Source of the DNA: Limnochordia bacterium
GTDB lineage: Bacteria > Bacillota > Limnochordia > DUMW01
DNA length: 64,000 bases
Assembly (NCBI GenBank): GCA_023230925.1
Contig: JALNWK010000003.1
Location: 1-64,000, forward strand
Reading direction: 5' to 3'
The translations under genes and the position numbers were made by a program. Below are positions 17,368 to 25,392 of the stretch, piece by piece. Numbering within the stretch: the stretch's first letter is position 1; every line of letters begins with the position of its first letter. The notes under the pieces were generated by a model. The model had not been told where the DNA came from and did not search any database. It saw only the letters and a program-made list of their open reading frames with translations.

Positions 17368-18224
17368 TGATCGAACCTCCTTAGGTAAACGCCCAAAGCC
17401 AGATTGTCAAGGAGATCTTCCAGTAGCGACAGGCACCGCAACTGGTACTGGTTGAGCATGGATTCACACTAAGATTGCCCTCAAATCGCTACATACCCCA
17501 GGATGGATATACGCATACTATGCGGCTGATGGAATTAGCGTTTGGTTGGACGTAGGTCATCAAGGTATGCTGAACTGCTTTTAGTAACAAGCCTATGTGG
17601 TTTTCTGCAAAAGGTGGGAATATCACTGCAGACCGTAGTTAAAAATGCATTAGCAGGTCTAGAGAACTGCTTAGACCTTTCTTAGAACAGCTATAGGCTA
17701 ATCGAGAAGTAGACCAAGTGGAGGCCAATTTATCCAAGGACCCACTGCCGGGCGGCCTTCCAAGAAGCTATTAGATCACGGCGAAGGTGCTATTGGGACT
17801 GGTCTAAACAGGTAGCCTCAGGTGTAGAATGCCGATCATGTAGCTCTGTTCCTCTCCAGTGGTGTGTGGGTGGTGAGACATGCCCAAGATACGTGTCTTA
17901 TTCTGTTCTTCATGTAGGCCGTAAGGGAATGTACAATACAAACAGTATAGAAGCCCTTGTGAATCTAGGTTTGTGGCATGGTCGCCGAAGATCGAGCTGG
18001 CAGTTGAACAACGCTAGTAGTGCGTATGAAGCATTAATCATTCCATTGTGCCCGTATCTGTAGCGAACCAAGAAGTCTAGGACCTGCTATGCCTTCTGAG
18101 GATGCCCTTACTATACAGGCAAGTTATGCAGACAATTAGCACAAATCCGCCCATTCTATCGGTGGTGATGGAACCCTGCTGGTAGCTAGAATCCTACACT
18201 GAGATTCTTTGCATTAAATGTCAC
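17368..18224. other. Gene-poor stretch upstream of the amylase gene
   Basis: Short frames only, none with a recognisable product or ribosome binding site; the longest (17866-18063, plus strand) has no family signature. I see no transposon ends. The stretch ends with the promoter listed at 18225. Confidence 0.5.
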
Positions 18225-18254
18225 TTGCCGTCGCAATTGTGAGTATAGTATAAT
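18225..18254 (+). promoter_or_regulatory. Sigma-A-type promoter for the GH13 gene
   Basis: A TTGCCG box at 18225-18230 is followed after 18 nt by a perfect TATAAT at 18249-18254. Transcription would start near 18262, about 85 nt before ATG 18346. Confidence 0.7.
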
Positions 18255-18345
18255 ACCAAGTACAGAATACAGGCTACTCAAACAATTTAGGTAAATTGTC
18301 GGGCTGATGATTGCCCCCCAACTTAAAACCCTGGAGGGAAACCTG

Positions 18346-20259
18346 ATGGTTATTCACCATGATTCGCACGACATCTTGTATCGAGAGCCGTTCGGGGCTG
18401 TTGCCGAGAAGACGAAGGTGACCCTGCGGCTGAAAGTTGAGGCTTCATCAAGTGTTGAAAGAGTCTACTTGCGGCTTTGGAAGGACGGACGGGAGAAAGT
18501 AATCCCGATGAAGCTAAACTCCCAAGGACTCTTCGAAGGGAGGTGTGTGGCCCAAAGTTGCGGCATCATATGGTATTACTTTATTATCCATAGTGGAAAC
18601 AAAATATATTACTACTGCAATAATCCGTCGCAAAAGGGTGGGGTAGGTCAGATCCTAGACTACCCGGGTAGTTCCTACCAGATTACCGTATACAAGAAGG
18701 GCTTTACTACACCGGCTTGGTTCAAAGAAGCAGTTGTCTATCAGATCTTTGTTGACCGATTCTGTAATGGCACAGAGGATGGCTCTATTCTAAACCCGAG
18801 AGAAGATGCAGTAGTACATTCAGACTGGTATGAAAAACCGTACTATTGGGATAAACGAAATAATGACTTTTTTGGTGGAAACCTACTGGGCATTATCAAG
18901 AAGTTACCCTATCTGAAGGACTTAGGCATTACCGCCCTCTACCTCAATCCTATCTTCGAGGCCTTCTCCAATCATAAATACGATACAGGCGACTACTACA
19001 AGATTGACCCGATGTTTGGCGATAACAAGATGTTTGAGGAGCTGTGTGCAAAGGCTCAGGAACTCGGTATCGCCGTGATTTTAGACGGTGTATTCAGTCA
19101 TACGGGGAGTGATAGCATCTACTTCAACAAAGAGGGTAGATACGCCAGTGTCGGTGCCTACCAAGGCCGTCATTCACCCTATCATTCTTGGTATCAATTC
19201 TATCACTACCCGGAAGATTATGACTGTTGGTGGGGTTTTTGTACCTTACCCAACGTCAATGAACTAGAGCCCTCCTTCTTGGACTTCGTCTTAGAAAACG
19301 ATGATAGCGTGGTTAAGTACTGGATTAAGCAGGGGGCTTCTGGTTGGCGTATTGATGTGGCCGATGAGCTACCCGACGAATTCCTAAGGAGACTGCGCAC
19401 TGCTGTAAAACAGCAGAATCCCGATGGGGTACTCATCGGAGAAGTGTGGGAGGATGCATCTAACAAGTGTGGTAGTGAAGGATTACGTCAGTATCTATTA
19501 GGGGAGCAGTTTGACTCAGTGATGAACTATCCATTTAGGGGGCTAGTTCTAGACTATCTATGTGAACGAATAGATAGTACCCTATTGCACCAAGGACTGA
19601 TGAGTCTGTATGAGAACTATCCCAAGGAAGCCTTTTACGCCATGGTCAACCTAATCGGCAGCCATGATGTGGTGCGGGCTTTGACCATCCTCCAAGGAGC
19701 GCCCTCCGAGCATTGTCTGAGCATGGATGAGCAAGCGGGCTTCACTCCTTCATCGAGTCAGAAGACCCTGGGGAAAAAGAGGATGAAACTGGCAGTACTA
19801 TTCCAAATGACCTTCCCCGGCGCACCGAGTATCTACTACGGCGATGAGGCGGGTATGGAAGGGTATAAAGATCCATTGAATCGATGCACGTATCCTTGGG
19901 GCAAGGAGAACAAGGATCTTCTTACTTGGCATAAGAAACTGATTCACCTTCGGCATGAACATGCTTGTCTACGGACGGGTCTGTGGACCACCTTGTACGC
20001 CCAAGGAGACGTCTATGTCTTCCGTAGGCAGATTACCGGTGGAAAGGATATCTTTGGTGAGCCCCGAGAAGACGGCCAAGCCATAATAATGATCAATAGA
20101 AGTAGGAAAAAACGCCATGAACTGAATTTGGACCTAGGCGTTTCCGTGAACTTCAAGGATGTGCTCCATGACAACCAGGTGTTCAATACCCACCAAGGCA
20201 ATGTAACAATCGATCTAGGACCCTTGGAAGGTAGACTACTAATCGCAATCGATGATTAA
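18346..20259 (+). CDS. Neopullulanase/cyclomaltodextrinase-like GH13 alpha-amylase
   Basis: The 637-residue protein has an N-terminal beta-sandwich (about 1-115) and then a GH13 barrel. The family regions are visible: ALYLNPIFEA near 205, ILDGVFSHTG near 248, GWRIDVADE near 342 with the nucleophile Asp, IGEVWED near 366 with the acid Glu, and LIGSHDVVR near 440 with the third Asp. The SHD form of region 4 and the N-domain fit neopullulanases and cyclomaltodextrinases, which cleave maltodextrins, pullulan or cyclodextrins inside the cell. No signal peptide is seen, so it is cytoplasmic. ATG 18346 follows CTGGAGGG; an earlier ATG at 18307 lacks such a site. It is a single-gene unit with its own promoter. 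Confidence 0.9.
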   Translation: MVIHHDSHDILYREPFGAVAEKTKVTLRLKVEASSSVERVYLRLWKDGREKVIPMKLNSQGLFEGRCVAQSCGIIWYYFIIHSGNKIYYYCNNPSQKGGVGQILDYPGSSYQITVYKKGFTTPAWFKEAVVYQIFVDRFCNGTEDGSILNPREDAVVHSDWYEKPYYWDKRNNDFFGGNLLGIIKKLPYLKDLGITALYLNPIFEAFSNHKYDTGDYYKIDPMFGDNKMFEELCAKAQELGIAVILDGVFSHTGSDSIYFNKEGRYASVGAYQGRHSPYHSWYQFYHYPEDYDCWWGFCTLPNVNELEPSFLDFVLENDDSVVKYWIKQGASGWRIDVADELPDEFLRRLRTAVKQQNPDGVLIGEVWEDASNKCGSEGLRQYLLGEQFDSVMNYPFRGLVLDYLCERIDSTLLHQGLMSLYENYPKEAFYAMVNLIGSHDVVRALTILQGAPSEHCLSMDEQAGFTPSSSQKTLGKKRMKLAVLFQMTFPGAPSIYYGDEAGMEGYKDPLNRCTYPWGKENKDLLTWHKKLIHLRHEHACLRTGLWTTLYAQGDVYVFRRQITGGKDIFGEPREDGQAIIMINRSRKKRHELNLDLGVSVNFKDVLHDNQVFNTHQGNVTIDLGPLEGRLLIAIDD

Positions 20260-21012
20260 TAAGTCACCGCGGTGGAAAGCCGCGTTATTGTAGCGGCTTT
20301 CTGCATCTATTCCGGCAATAGTGGACCTAGCGGTGATATTAAGACAGCTTGTGGACTTCTCAGAAATTGATAGGGTGGATTTCAGCACCCAAAGAACAAC
20401 CTCTCCAAGTCAAGAAACCGCATGTTTTGAGGAAGTAACCTTCCTGAGCCAAAAGAGATATCGAAGAAGGGGTTGCTAGGTAGTATAGTTGGCAATCTCA
20501 GGCGGTAATACTCCGGAACGTGGCTGCTACTAGGAAAGATAAGTTAGGTGTCTGAACAGAACCGTTGCCCTGAGTAAACGTGTCCAACCCTTTCTTGGTT
20601 CTGTTCTGTATGGGTGCACGTATCGTTGTCCCTGCTGTTAGCTTTTTCCGCTAGAGAAACAGTCGATTAAGCAAAAAGCCACTGCAAAATGGGAAGACAC
20701 GATGTCAATCGTTAGAGTACGCGCAGAGTTCTTTACATATAAGGACTGTTGCGCATGCAATAAAGCAGCGAAATAGCTACCGTACGCCTTTAAAGTACTT
20801 TACTCCATAGGGTGTTCGATTACAGCTACGGGTAGGTAAGATTTGGACCCGTGAATGGTGCGTTTCGTGGCTGCTGAAGACTACATACTAAACAAAGGCT
20901 ACAACAGCATACTAGGTGCTAAACAGACATCATCCAGGGAACAGAAGGAAGATAGGTTAATTGATTAGGATTTGCGCAGAGTGGGCTCTTTTCATCTACT
21001 TACTGACCGTAG
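20260..21012. other. Gene-poor stretch after the amylase gene
   Basis: No gene recognised. It holds the hairpin at 20275-20301 and, at its right end, the TATAAT box of the next gene. Frames are short and broken. Confidence 0.5.
20275..20301 (+). terminator. Hairpin after the GH13 gene
   Basis: Arms GAAAGCCGC and GCGGCTTTC are perfect, with a 9-nt loop, 16 nt after the stop codon. There is no long T-run after the stem, so termination is likely but not certain. Confidence 0.65.
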
Positions 21013-21018
21013 TATAAT
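20990..21018 (+). promoter_or_regulatory. Probable promoter of the pRiA4b-type gene
   Basis: A perfect TATAAT at 21013-21018 has a weak -35 match (TTTCAT, 20990-20995) at 17 nt. The start codon of the next gene is about 75 nt downstream. Confidence 0.5.
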
Positions 21019-21093
21019 AGGAGCAGCAGCACATCCGGCCGTACATATTTGCTATTGGACTGGGTGATATTAGTATCTAGGGAGGAAAACTTG

Positions 21094-21639
21094 ATGTCAG
21101 AAGGTAATGCATTAGTCCTTAAAGTGACGCTAGACGATCCCTTTGGACGTGCCATAGACAAACCCTATCGCGTGTTGGCCGTGCCCGCCGATTGGTTACT
21201 GTATGATTTGGCACGTCTTATCGTCGGCAGCTTTGACTTTGATTTCGATCACTTATTCGGTTTTTACAATAACATCCGCAACTATGGGAAGTCTACGGAA
21301 GGCTATGAGTATCTCGGCGAAATGGATGAAGCCAGTGAGTTTGAAGGAGTCACAGGCATCGTTGTATCGAAAGCCTTTGACAAGAAGGGCAAGAAGATGC
21401 TCTTTCTCTTCGACTACGGCGATCACTGGTGCTTCATTGTTACGGTAGAAGATATTGTGGACGCAGGGGAGTATGAGGAACTACCCTGCCTAATCAAGAG
21501 TGTGGGTCAAGCTCCGGCCCAGTACGGTGAAGCGGAAGAAGAGTGGGATACCGAATGGGATGACGACGATGATTGGTCAGAGGACTGGTCAGACGATGAA
21601 TGGGACGAAGAGTGGTCCGATGATGACGATGATTTCTAA
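21094..21639 (+). CDS. pRiA4b ORF-3-like protein with an acidic, tryptophan-rich tail
   Basis: This 181-residue protein has a pRiA4b ORF-3 type domain over residues 1-140, shown by the central FLFDYGDHWCFIVTVEDI-like strand. The family occurs as mobile-element passengers and as free-standing proteins; its biochemical role is not known. The last 40 residues are a run of Asp and Glu broken by Trp about every five residues (for example EDWSDDEWDEEW), which is unlike most family members. Such a tail could mimic DNA or bind a basic partner; that is inference. ATG 21094 has GGGAGGA upstream (TTG 21091 is also possible). It stands alone, with its own promoter and a terminator. Confidence 0.8.
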   Translation: MSEGNALVLKVTLDDPFGRAIDKPYRVLAVPADWLLYDLARLIVGSFDFDFDHLFGFYNNIRNYGKSTEGYEYLGEMDEASEFEGVTGIVVSKAFDKKGKKMLFLFDYGDHWCFIVTVEDIVDAGEYEELPCLIKSVGQAPAQYGEAEEEWDTEWDDDDDWSEDWSDDEWDEEWSDDDDDF

Positions 21640-21643
21640 TGTG

Positions 21644-21666
21644 AAGGCCGGCGTAATGCCGGCCTT
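21644..21666. terminator. Bidirectional hairpin terminator
   Basis: Arms AAGGCCGGC and GCCGGCCTT flank a 5-nt loop, between the convergent stops at 21639 and 21675. The stem is very GC-rich with short A and T flanks, fitting a shared terminator. Confidence 0.75.
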
Positions 21667-21674
21667 TAATGAAT

Positions 21675-22436
21675 CTAAAGCTCCTGCTTGTTAAAGACCA
21701 TAAGTCCAAGGGCCATCAGCACAAGGGAGACTAACACAGTGATTCCGATGGTCCAAAGGGTATCACCTAACTGGATGCTTCCCACAAGCGTGTTATCGGC
21801 TAGTGTGGTGAGGGCTCCTGGGGAGTAGGTCTTTAACGTCTTGTTGATCACAGGGAGGGTCACCGTAAGAATGAACCCGGCAACAGCAATTCCTCCAGCG
21901 GCTAAGCTACTTCTACTGATGGTGCTTGCAAACAAGGTTAAAGACGCAACAAACAAAATGTAGACTAAGGATAGTACTGCCGCCTGGGCTGACGCTGCCA
22001 CGTCAACATCCGGAAATAAAACCATTGTATTGTACAGACAGCCACCGTAGGCCACCATGAAAACCAAGGCCAAGAAGAATAGGTTAGCCGTATACTTAGC
22101 GATGACGAAACTCGAACGGGAGACTGGTTTGGCTAATACTAAAGCGGCGGTGCCTTTATCCTTTTCCTCAGCAACGCTACCCATCAGAGTCAAGATTACG
22201 GCGATGATCCCAATCTGATGCATATTCTTAAAGAACTGGCGAAAGGCGTCTAGCCAGGTCGGTGGTGGGATCTCCATCTTGTATTCCTCAACTAAGGACT
22301 GAACCAAATCCGGTATCATCTTGGCAATGATGGGACTGGACAGACCAAAAAGCAAGAAGATAATGGGAATGACGAAGATCCGATAGGTGCGGATAATCTC
22401 CTTTGCTTCCTTCTTCAGTAAGGCTTTAATGCCCAT
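21675..22436 (-). CDS. ABC-2 type transporter permease (YxlG-like)
   Basis: This 253-residue protein has six hydrophobic segments and the cytoplasmic AEEKDKGTAALVLAKPVSRSSF loop typical of ABC-2 permeases such as YxlG and NosY. It overlaps the upstream ATPase gene by 11 nt, so the two are translated together. The substrate is unknown; related Bacillus systems are linked to stress or peptide export. Start ATG 22436 lies inside the end of the ATPase gene. Confidence 0.87.
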   Translation of the reverse strand: MGIKALLKKEAKEIIRTYRIFVIPIIFLLFGLSSPIIAKMIPDLVQSLVEEYKMEIPPPTWLDAFRQFFKNMHQIGIIAVILTLMGSVAEEKDKGTAALVLAKPVSRSSFVIAKYTANLFFLALVFMVAYGGCLYNTMVLFPDVDVAASAQAAVLSLVYILFVASLTLFASTISRSSLAAGGIAVAGFILTVTLPVINKTLKTYSPGALTTLADNTLVGSIQLGDTLWTIGITVLVSLVLMALGLMVFNKQEL

Positions 22437-23343
22437 TGTTCTTCACCAACCTTACAAAAATGTCCTCCAACGTAGCTTCTTTCATATGGAAGTCTTCAAG
22501 ACCGAGACCCAGCGCACTAATCATACTCGGAATAGCGTGTTGGGCCTGAACAGGATCCTTAGCGGTTAACCGAAACTGATGCCCATCTACAGTAACGTCC
22601 TGGACCCACTCCGCGGCTGTAAGCTCCTGGAGCAATTGGGTCGGCTCCTCCGAGACGCGAAAGGTGATAATCGAATCGACGTAGCGGTCCTTAAGACTTA
22701 CCATGGGTTCGTGGACAAGAAGCTTCCCCCGGTCCAGTATCGCTACCTGATCGCAAATCCGCTCCACATCCGCCAGAATATGGGTGGACAAAACCACCGT
22801 TGTCTCTTCAGGAAAGGAACGGATTAGCTCTAGCATTTCCTTGCGACCGATTGGGTCAAGGGCTGAAGTAGGCTCATCGAGCAGGATAACCTTGGGGTTA
22901 TTAATCAAGGCTTGGGCTAGTCCCAACCGCTGCTTCATTCCCCGGGAGAAACCGCCAATTGCTGTTTTCACATCAGCCAATCCCACGATTTCCAGAAGTT
23001 CCTCCACCCGATGCCTTAAAGAGCTTCCCTGCATTCCCACCAGTTCACCGCTGAAGGTTAGAAACTCCTGGGCACGCATCCAACTATAGAAGGTAGGCAC
23101 GTCCGGTAGGTATCCTACGTTCCTGCGATAGTCCCCACTACCCACCGCTTCTCCCATAATCCAAGCTTCTCCCCGGGTGGGCTTGGTAAACCCAAGGAGC
23201 ATCTTCAAAGTTGTGGTTTTCCCTGCTCCATTTGGACCAAGAAAGCCAAATACTGTTCCTTGGGGTATCATAAGATCAAGACCATCCACCGCGGTGACAG
23301 TCCCGAATTTCTTTGTCAGGTCCTTAGTAACAATTGCCTCCAC
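22426..23343 (-). CDS. ABC transporter ATP-binding protein (YxlF-like)
   Basis: The 305-residue ATPase has all canonical motifs: Walker A GPNGAGKTT (about residue 36), signature FSRGMKQRLGLAQAL (about 132), Walker B VILLDEPTSALD (about 153) and the H-loop STHIL (about 186). A C-terminal 90-residue accessory region follows, as in CcmA/DrrA-type exporters. GTG 23343 has AAAGGAGG 8 nt upstream. It sits between a small PLDc_N membrane protein and the permease in the same order as Bacillus yxlE-yxlF-yxlG; no SigY or YxlC homologue is seen here. Confidence 0.92.
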   Translation of the reverse strand: MEAIVTKDLTKKFGTVTAVDGLDLMIPQGTVFGFLGPNGAGKTTTLKMLLGFTKPTRGEAWIMGEAVGSGDYRRNVGYLPDVPTFYSWMRAQEFLTFSGELVGMQGSSLRHRVEELLEIVGLADVKTAIGGFSRGMKQRLGLAQALINNPKVILLDEPTSALDPIGRKEMLELIRSFPEETTVVLSTHILADVERICDQVAILDRGKLLVHEPMVSLKDRYVDSIITFRVSEEPTQLLQELTAAEWVQDVTVDGHQFRLTAKDPVQAQHAIPSMISALGLGLEDFHMKEATLEDIFVRLVKNNGH

Positions 23344-23346
23344 GAA

Positions 23347-23541
23347 CTATGCCTCCTTTCGACCGAAGAGGAAATATACCAGTGGTCCGATAATGGATAT
23401 GCACAGGATAACAATTCCCCAAAGAATCTTGTTACCCCCGGTCACTTCCTTCCTCTTGACCAGGTCCATCATTGCCGCAACCAGCAGTATGACCTGCAAG
23501 ACAATGATGGGAACCAATAGCTTGATTATTGTTGTATCCAT
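23347..23541 (-). CDS. Small PLDc_N-domain membrane protein (YxlE-like)
   Basis: This 64-residue protein has two transmembrane segments and ends with IIGPLVYFLFGRKEA, the signature of the cardiolipin-synthase N-terminal (PLDc_N) family. The start is set at the ATG at 23541, because GAGAGG lies 9 nt before it; the ATG at 23550 overlaps that site. It is 3 nt from the ABC ATPase gene and begins the transporter operon. In Bacillus the equivalent YxlE takes part in control of an ECF sigma factor; that role here is inference. Confidence 0.82.
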   Translation of the reverse strand: MDTTIIKLLVPIIVLQVILLVAAMMDLVKRKEVTGGNKILWGIVILCISIIGPLVYFLFGRKEA

Positions 23542-24034
23542 AGGATTCATCCTCTCTCAAGAATTCACATAGGAGCCTTTGAATCATGCTAACCACGCAC
23601 AAAGCGTACCAGCGGTGGGACAACCACCGTCATGGATACAAGAACAACCTTCTTGCATAACTGGCATTACGCTTCTTTTTAGAAAGACCGTCGCCACCGG
23701 ACGCAATAGTAATTGTACTATGGCTAGTTGAGTCAAAAATGCCAACGTTGTATCCATGTGGTTTATTTCTCCATGACATAAGAATATTAGATCATAGTGG
23801 CAAAGTCCAGAGCAAAAGTGGTCGGTTCCCGTGGGGATTGAAGCAGTCTAGGAGGCAAGCATGTGCGAAGAGCTCGAGTTTGACATCGAAGAAAGCGGGC
23901 ACGAGAGGGCAGGTATTAATCCACAATTGCTGTCCTGATTGTTTCTCTAGCTGTGGTTGGCAAGGCCGAATTCCTTGTATTCGATGCTTAGTGGGTTCCC
24001 AGGAGTTATGTAGTCGGTTGAAGCCGATGGGGAC
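23542..24034. other. Gene-poor stretch before the ankyrin pseudogene
   Basis: Nothing recognised as a gene. A 25-codon frame at ATG 23861 has a good TAGGAGG site but is too short to assign. Confidence 0.4.
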
Positions 24035-24345
24035 TTGGATACAACCGATGGTTTGGTATTTACGTTGTTAATGCGCGTTGCACTTACTGATGATGCAGAG
24101 GACGTTGGCACGCTTACAAGTCCGGTGCTGATGTCAATGCCTGTGTGCTACATGTTCCAAAACGGCGGTGATCGAAGCACTAATTGCAGCCGGCGCGGAT
24201 GTGAATGCGAGGAATTCCGTGGCTCTTATGCCCTTGGTGCATGCTGCGGAATCAGATATCAGTCCTGAGATTGTCAAGGTGTTACTGAAAGCTGGAGCTG
24301 ATGTTGCGCTCAGGGCAAGTGATGTTTCGATTATACCAGTGAGAA
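24035..24345 (+). pseudogene. Decayed ankyrin-repeat protein gene
   Basis: Three ankyrin-type segments are visible in different frames. FTLLMRVALTDDAEDV is read in one frame (about 24054-24103), KSGADVNA in another (about 24115-24140) and ALIAAGADVNARN with KVLLKAGADVALR in a third (about 24174-24315). At least two frame changes separate them, and stops follow. Ankyrin repeats are protein-binding modules. No start codon or ribosome binding site fits, so the gene is dead. It lies 560 nt upstream of the BREX operon. Confidence 0.75.
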
Positions 24346-24793
24346 TCCCGATATTAGGTAGACCAATGAAGTGTATCTGCTATTTCAAAACGCACATTTC
24401 TGATAGCCCAAGAACCGTTGAAGGGCACACCGAATGTCCTCAACGGTTATATCGGAATGTAGGTGTGGTAAGGAAGGACAGACAACGAGTACGGTCACAA
24501 GCTAGTTAAAGACAGTAGTATCCGTGGGTTTTCAGGGCATTCGTGTTGTGTGCAAATCGGCTAAGGTTATACAATATTGCGAGTTGCTTTTGTACAGATG
24601 CCGGCAAGATGACATAATGCAGAAACCGTTGTCTCGCCCTACTCTAATTGTGTTCATCAACTTGCTGTAGCTAGTCGGTAACAGGTCATTGGGGTCATCA
24701 CCGCATTGAATAGCCGAACAACCGCCCAGCTAGTTCTTGCACATGTGGTATGTTCTTTCCTATTGAAAGACTGTATGTTAACTCCAAACAACT
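24346..24793. other. Gene-poor stretch before the BREX promoter
   Basis: No gene or regulator is recognised; in particular no BrxR/WYL-type regulator gene precedes the BREX operon. Confidence 0.45.
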
Positions 24794-24841
24794 TTGACAA
24801 AGTCCCAACCTATTGGTAACCTATGGTTACTAGATAGTAAC
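24794..24841 (+). promoter_or_regulatory. Putative BREX promoter and operator with three GTAAC half-sites
   Basis: A perfect TTGACA at 24794-24799 has a poor -10 (TAACCT, 24817-24822) at 17 nt. This -10 is covered by the dyad GTAACC-TAT-GGTTAC (24816-24830). A third half-site GTAAC lies at 24837-24841, exactly 21 nt (two helical turns) from the first. The layout fits a repressor site over the promoter. It is 66 nt upstream of brxF. Confidence 0.5.
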
Positions 24842-24906
24842 GGTATTAATAACATTTGCAGTAGTATTTCTGTAATCATTGCATATAGAAGCTGGGGGGG
24901 TCGGGG

Positions 24907-25377
24907 TTGGCACTGATTGATGAGCTCCTTATGAAGATACAACAGGCAACAAAGCGTTACGAGCGACTTGTCTTGGTAGTAGGGGCCTCCGGTTCTGGAA
25001 AGACCGCACTTCTGGAAGAAGCAAAGCAGCGGACGGGTGCCCCATTAATTAACATCAACCTTGAATTATCCAAAGGAATGCTTGAGCTTACCGAATTACA
25101 AAGGAAGCTCTACGTTAAAGATTTAGTGGACGAGATTATCAGTGCAGCAACAGATCAACTGGTACTACTTGATGAACTTGATCTCCTGTTTGATAGCAGT
25201 CTTGAAATAGATCCGTTAGCACTACTTCGTTCCTTATCCCGGCGTTTCACGGTGGTTGCTGCTTGGAATGGTTTTGTCAAGGATGGTTACCTGTTCTATG
25301 GCATTGTGGGACATCCAGACTATCGGCGTCTGCAGTTAAGGAACGATTTCGTCATTGATCTGGTTCCAACAGCATGA
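24907..25377 (+). CDS. brxF: BREX type 3 protein BrxF (small P-loop ATPase)
   Basis: BrxF is the small ATPase that marks type 3 BREX loci. This 156-residue protein has Walker A GASGSGKTALLE (about residues 25-36) and a Walker B-like LVLLDELDLLFD (about 84-95). The second half (FTVVAAWNGF) is typical of AAA+ proteins but has no arginine finger I can name. Start TTG 24907 follows a run of seven G bases; the site is weak, so expression may be low. It opens an eight-gene cluster, 15 nt before brxC. In the family it is thought to work with BrxC, but its biochemical role is not settled. Confidence 0.87.
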   Translation: MALIDELLMKIQQATKRYERLVLVVGASGSGKTALLEEAKQRTGAPLININLELSKGMLELTELQRKLYVKDLVDEIISAATDQLVLLDELDLLFDSSLEIDPLALLRSLSRRFTVVAAWNGFVKDGYLFYGIVGHPDYRRLQLRNDFVIDLVPTA

Positions 25378-25392
25378 GAAGGAGGCTCAAAA

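Noticed and set aside
20801..20840. GTTCGATTA resembling a tRNA T-loop
   Set aside because: No matching acceptor or anticodon stem around it.
21494..21709. Histidine-rich minus-strand frame
   Set aside because: It is the antisense of the acidic tail of the pRiA4b-type gene.
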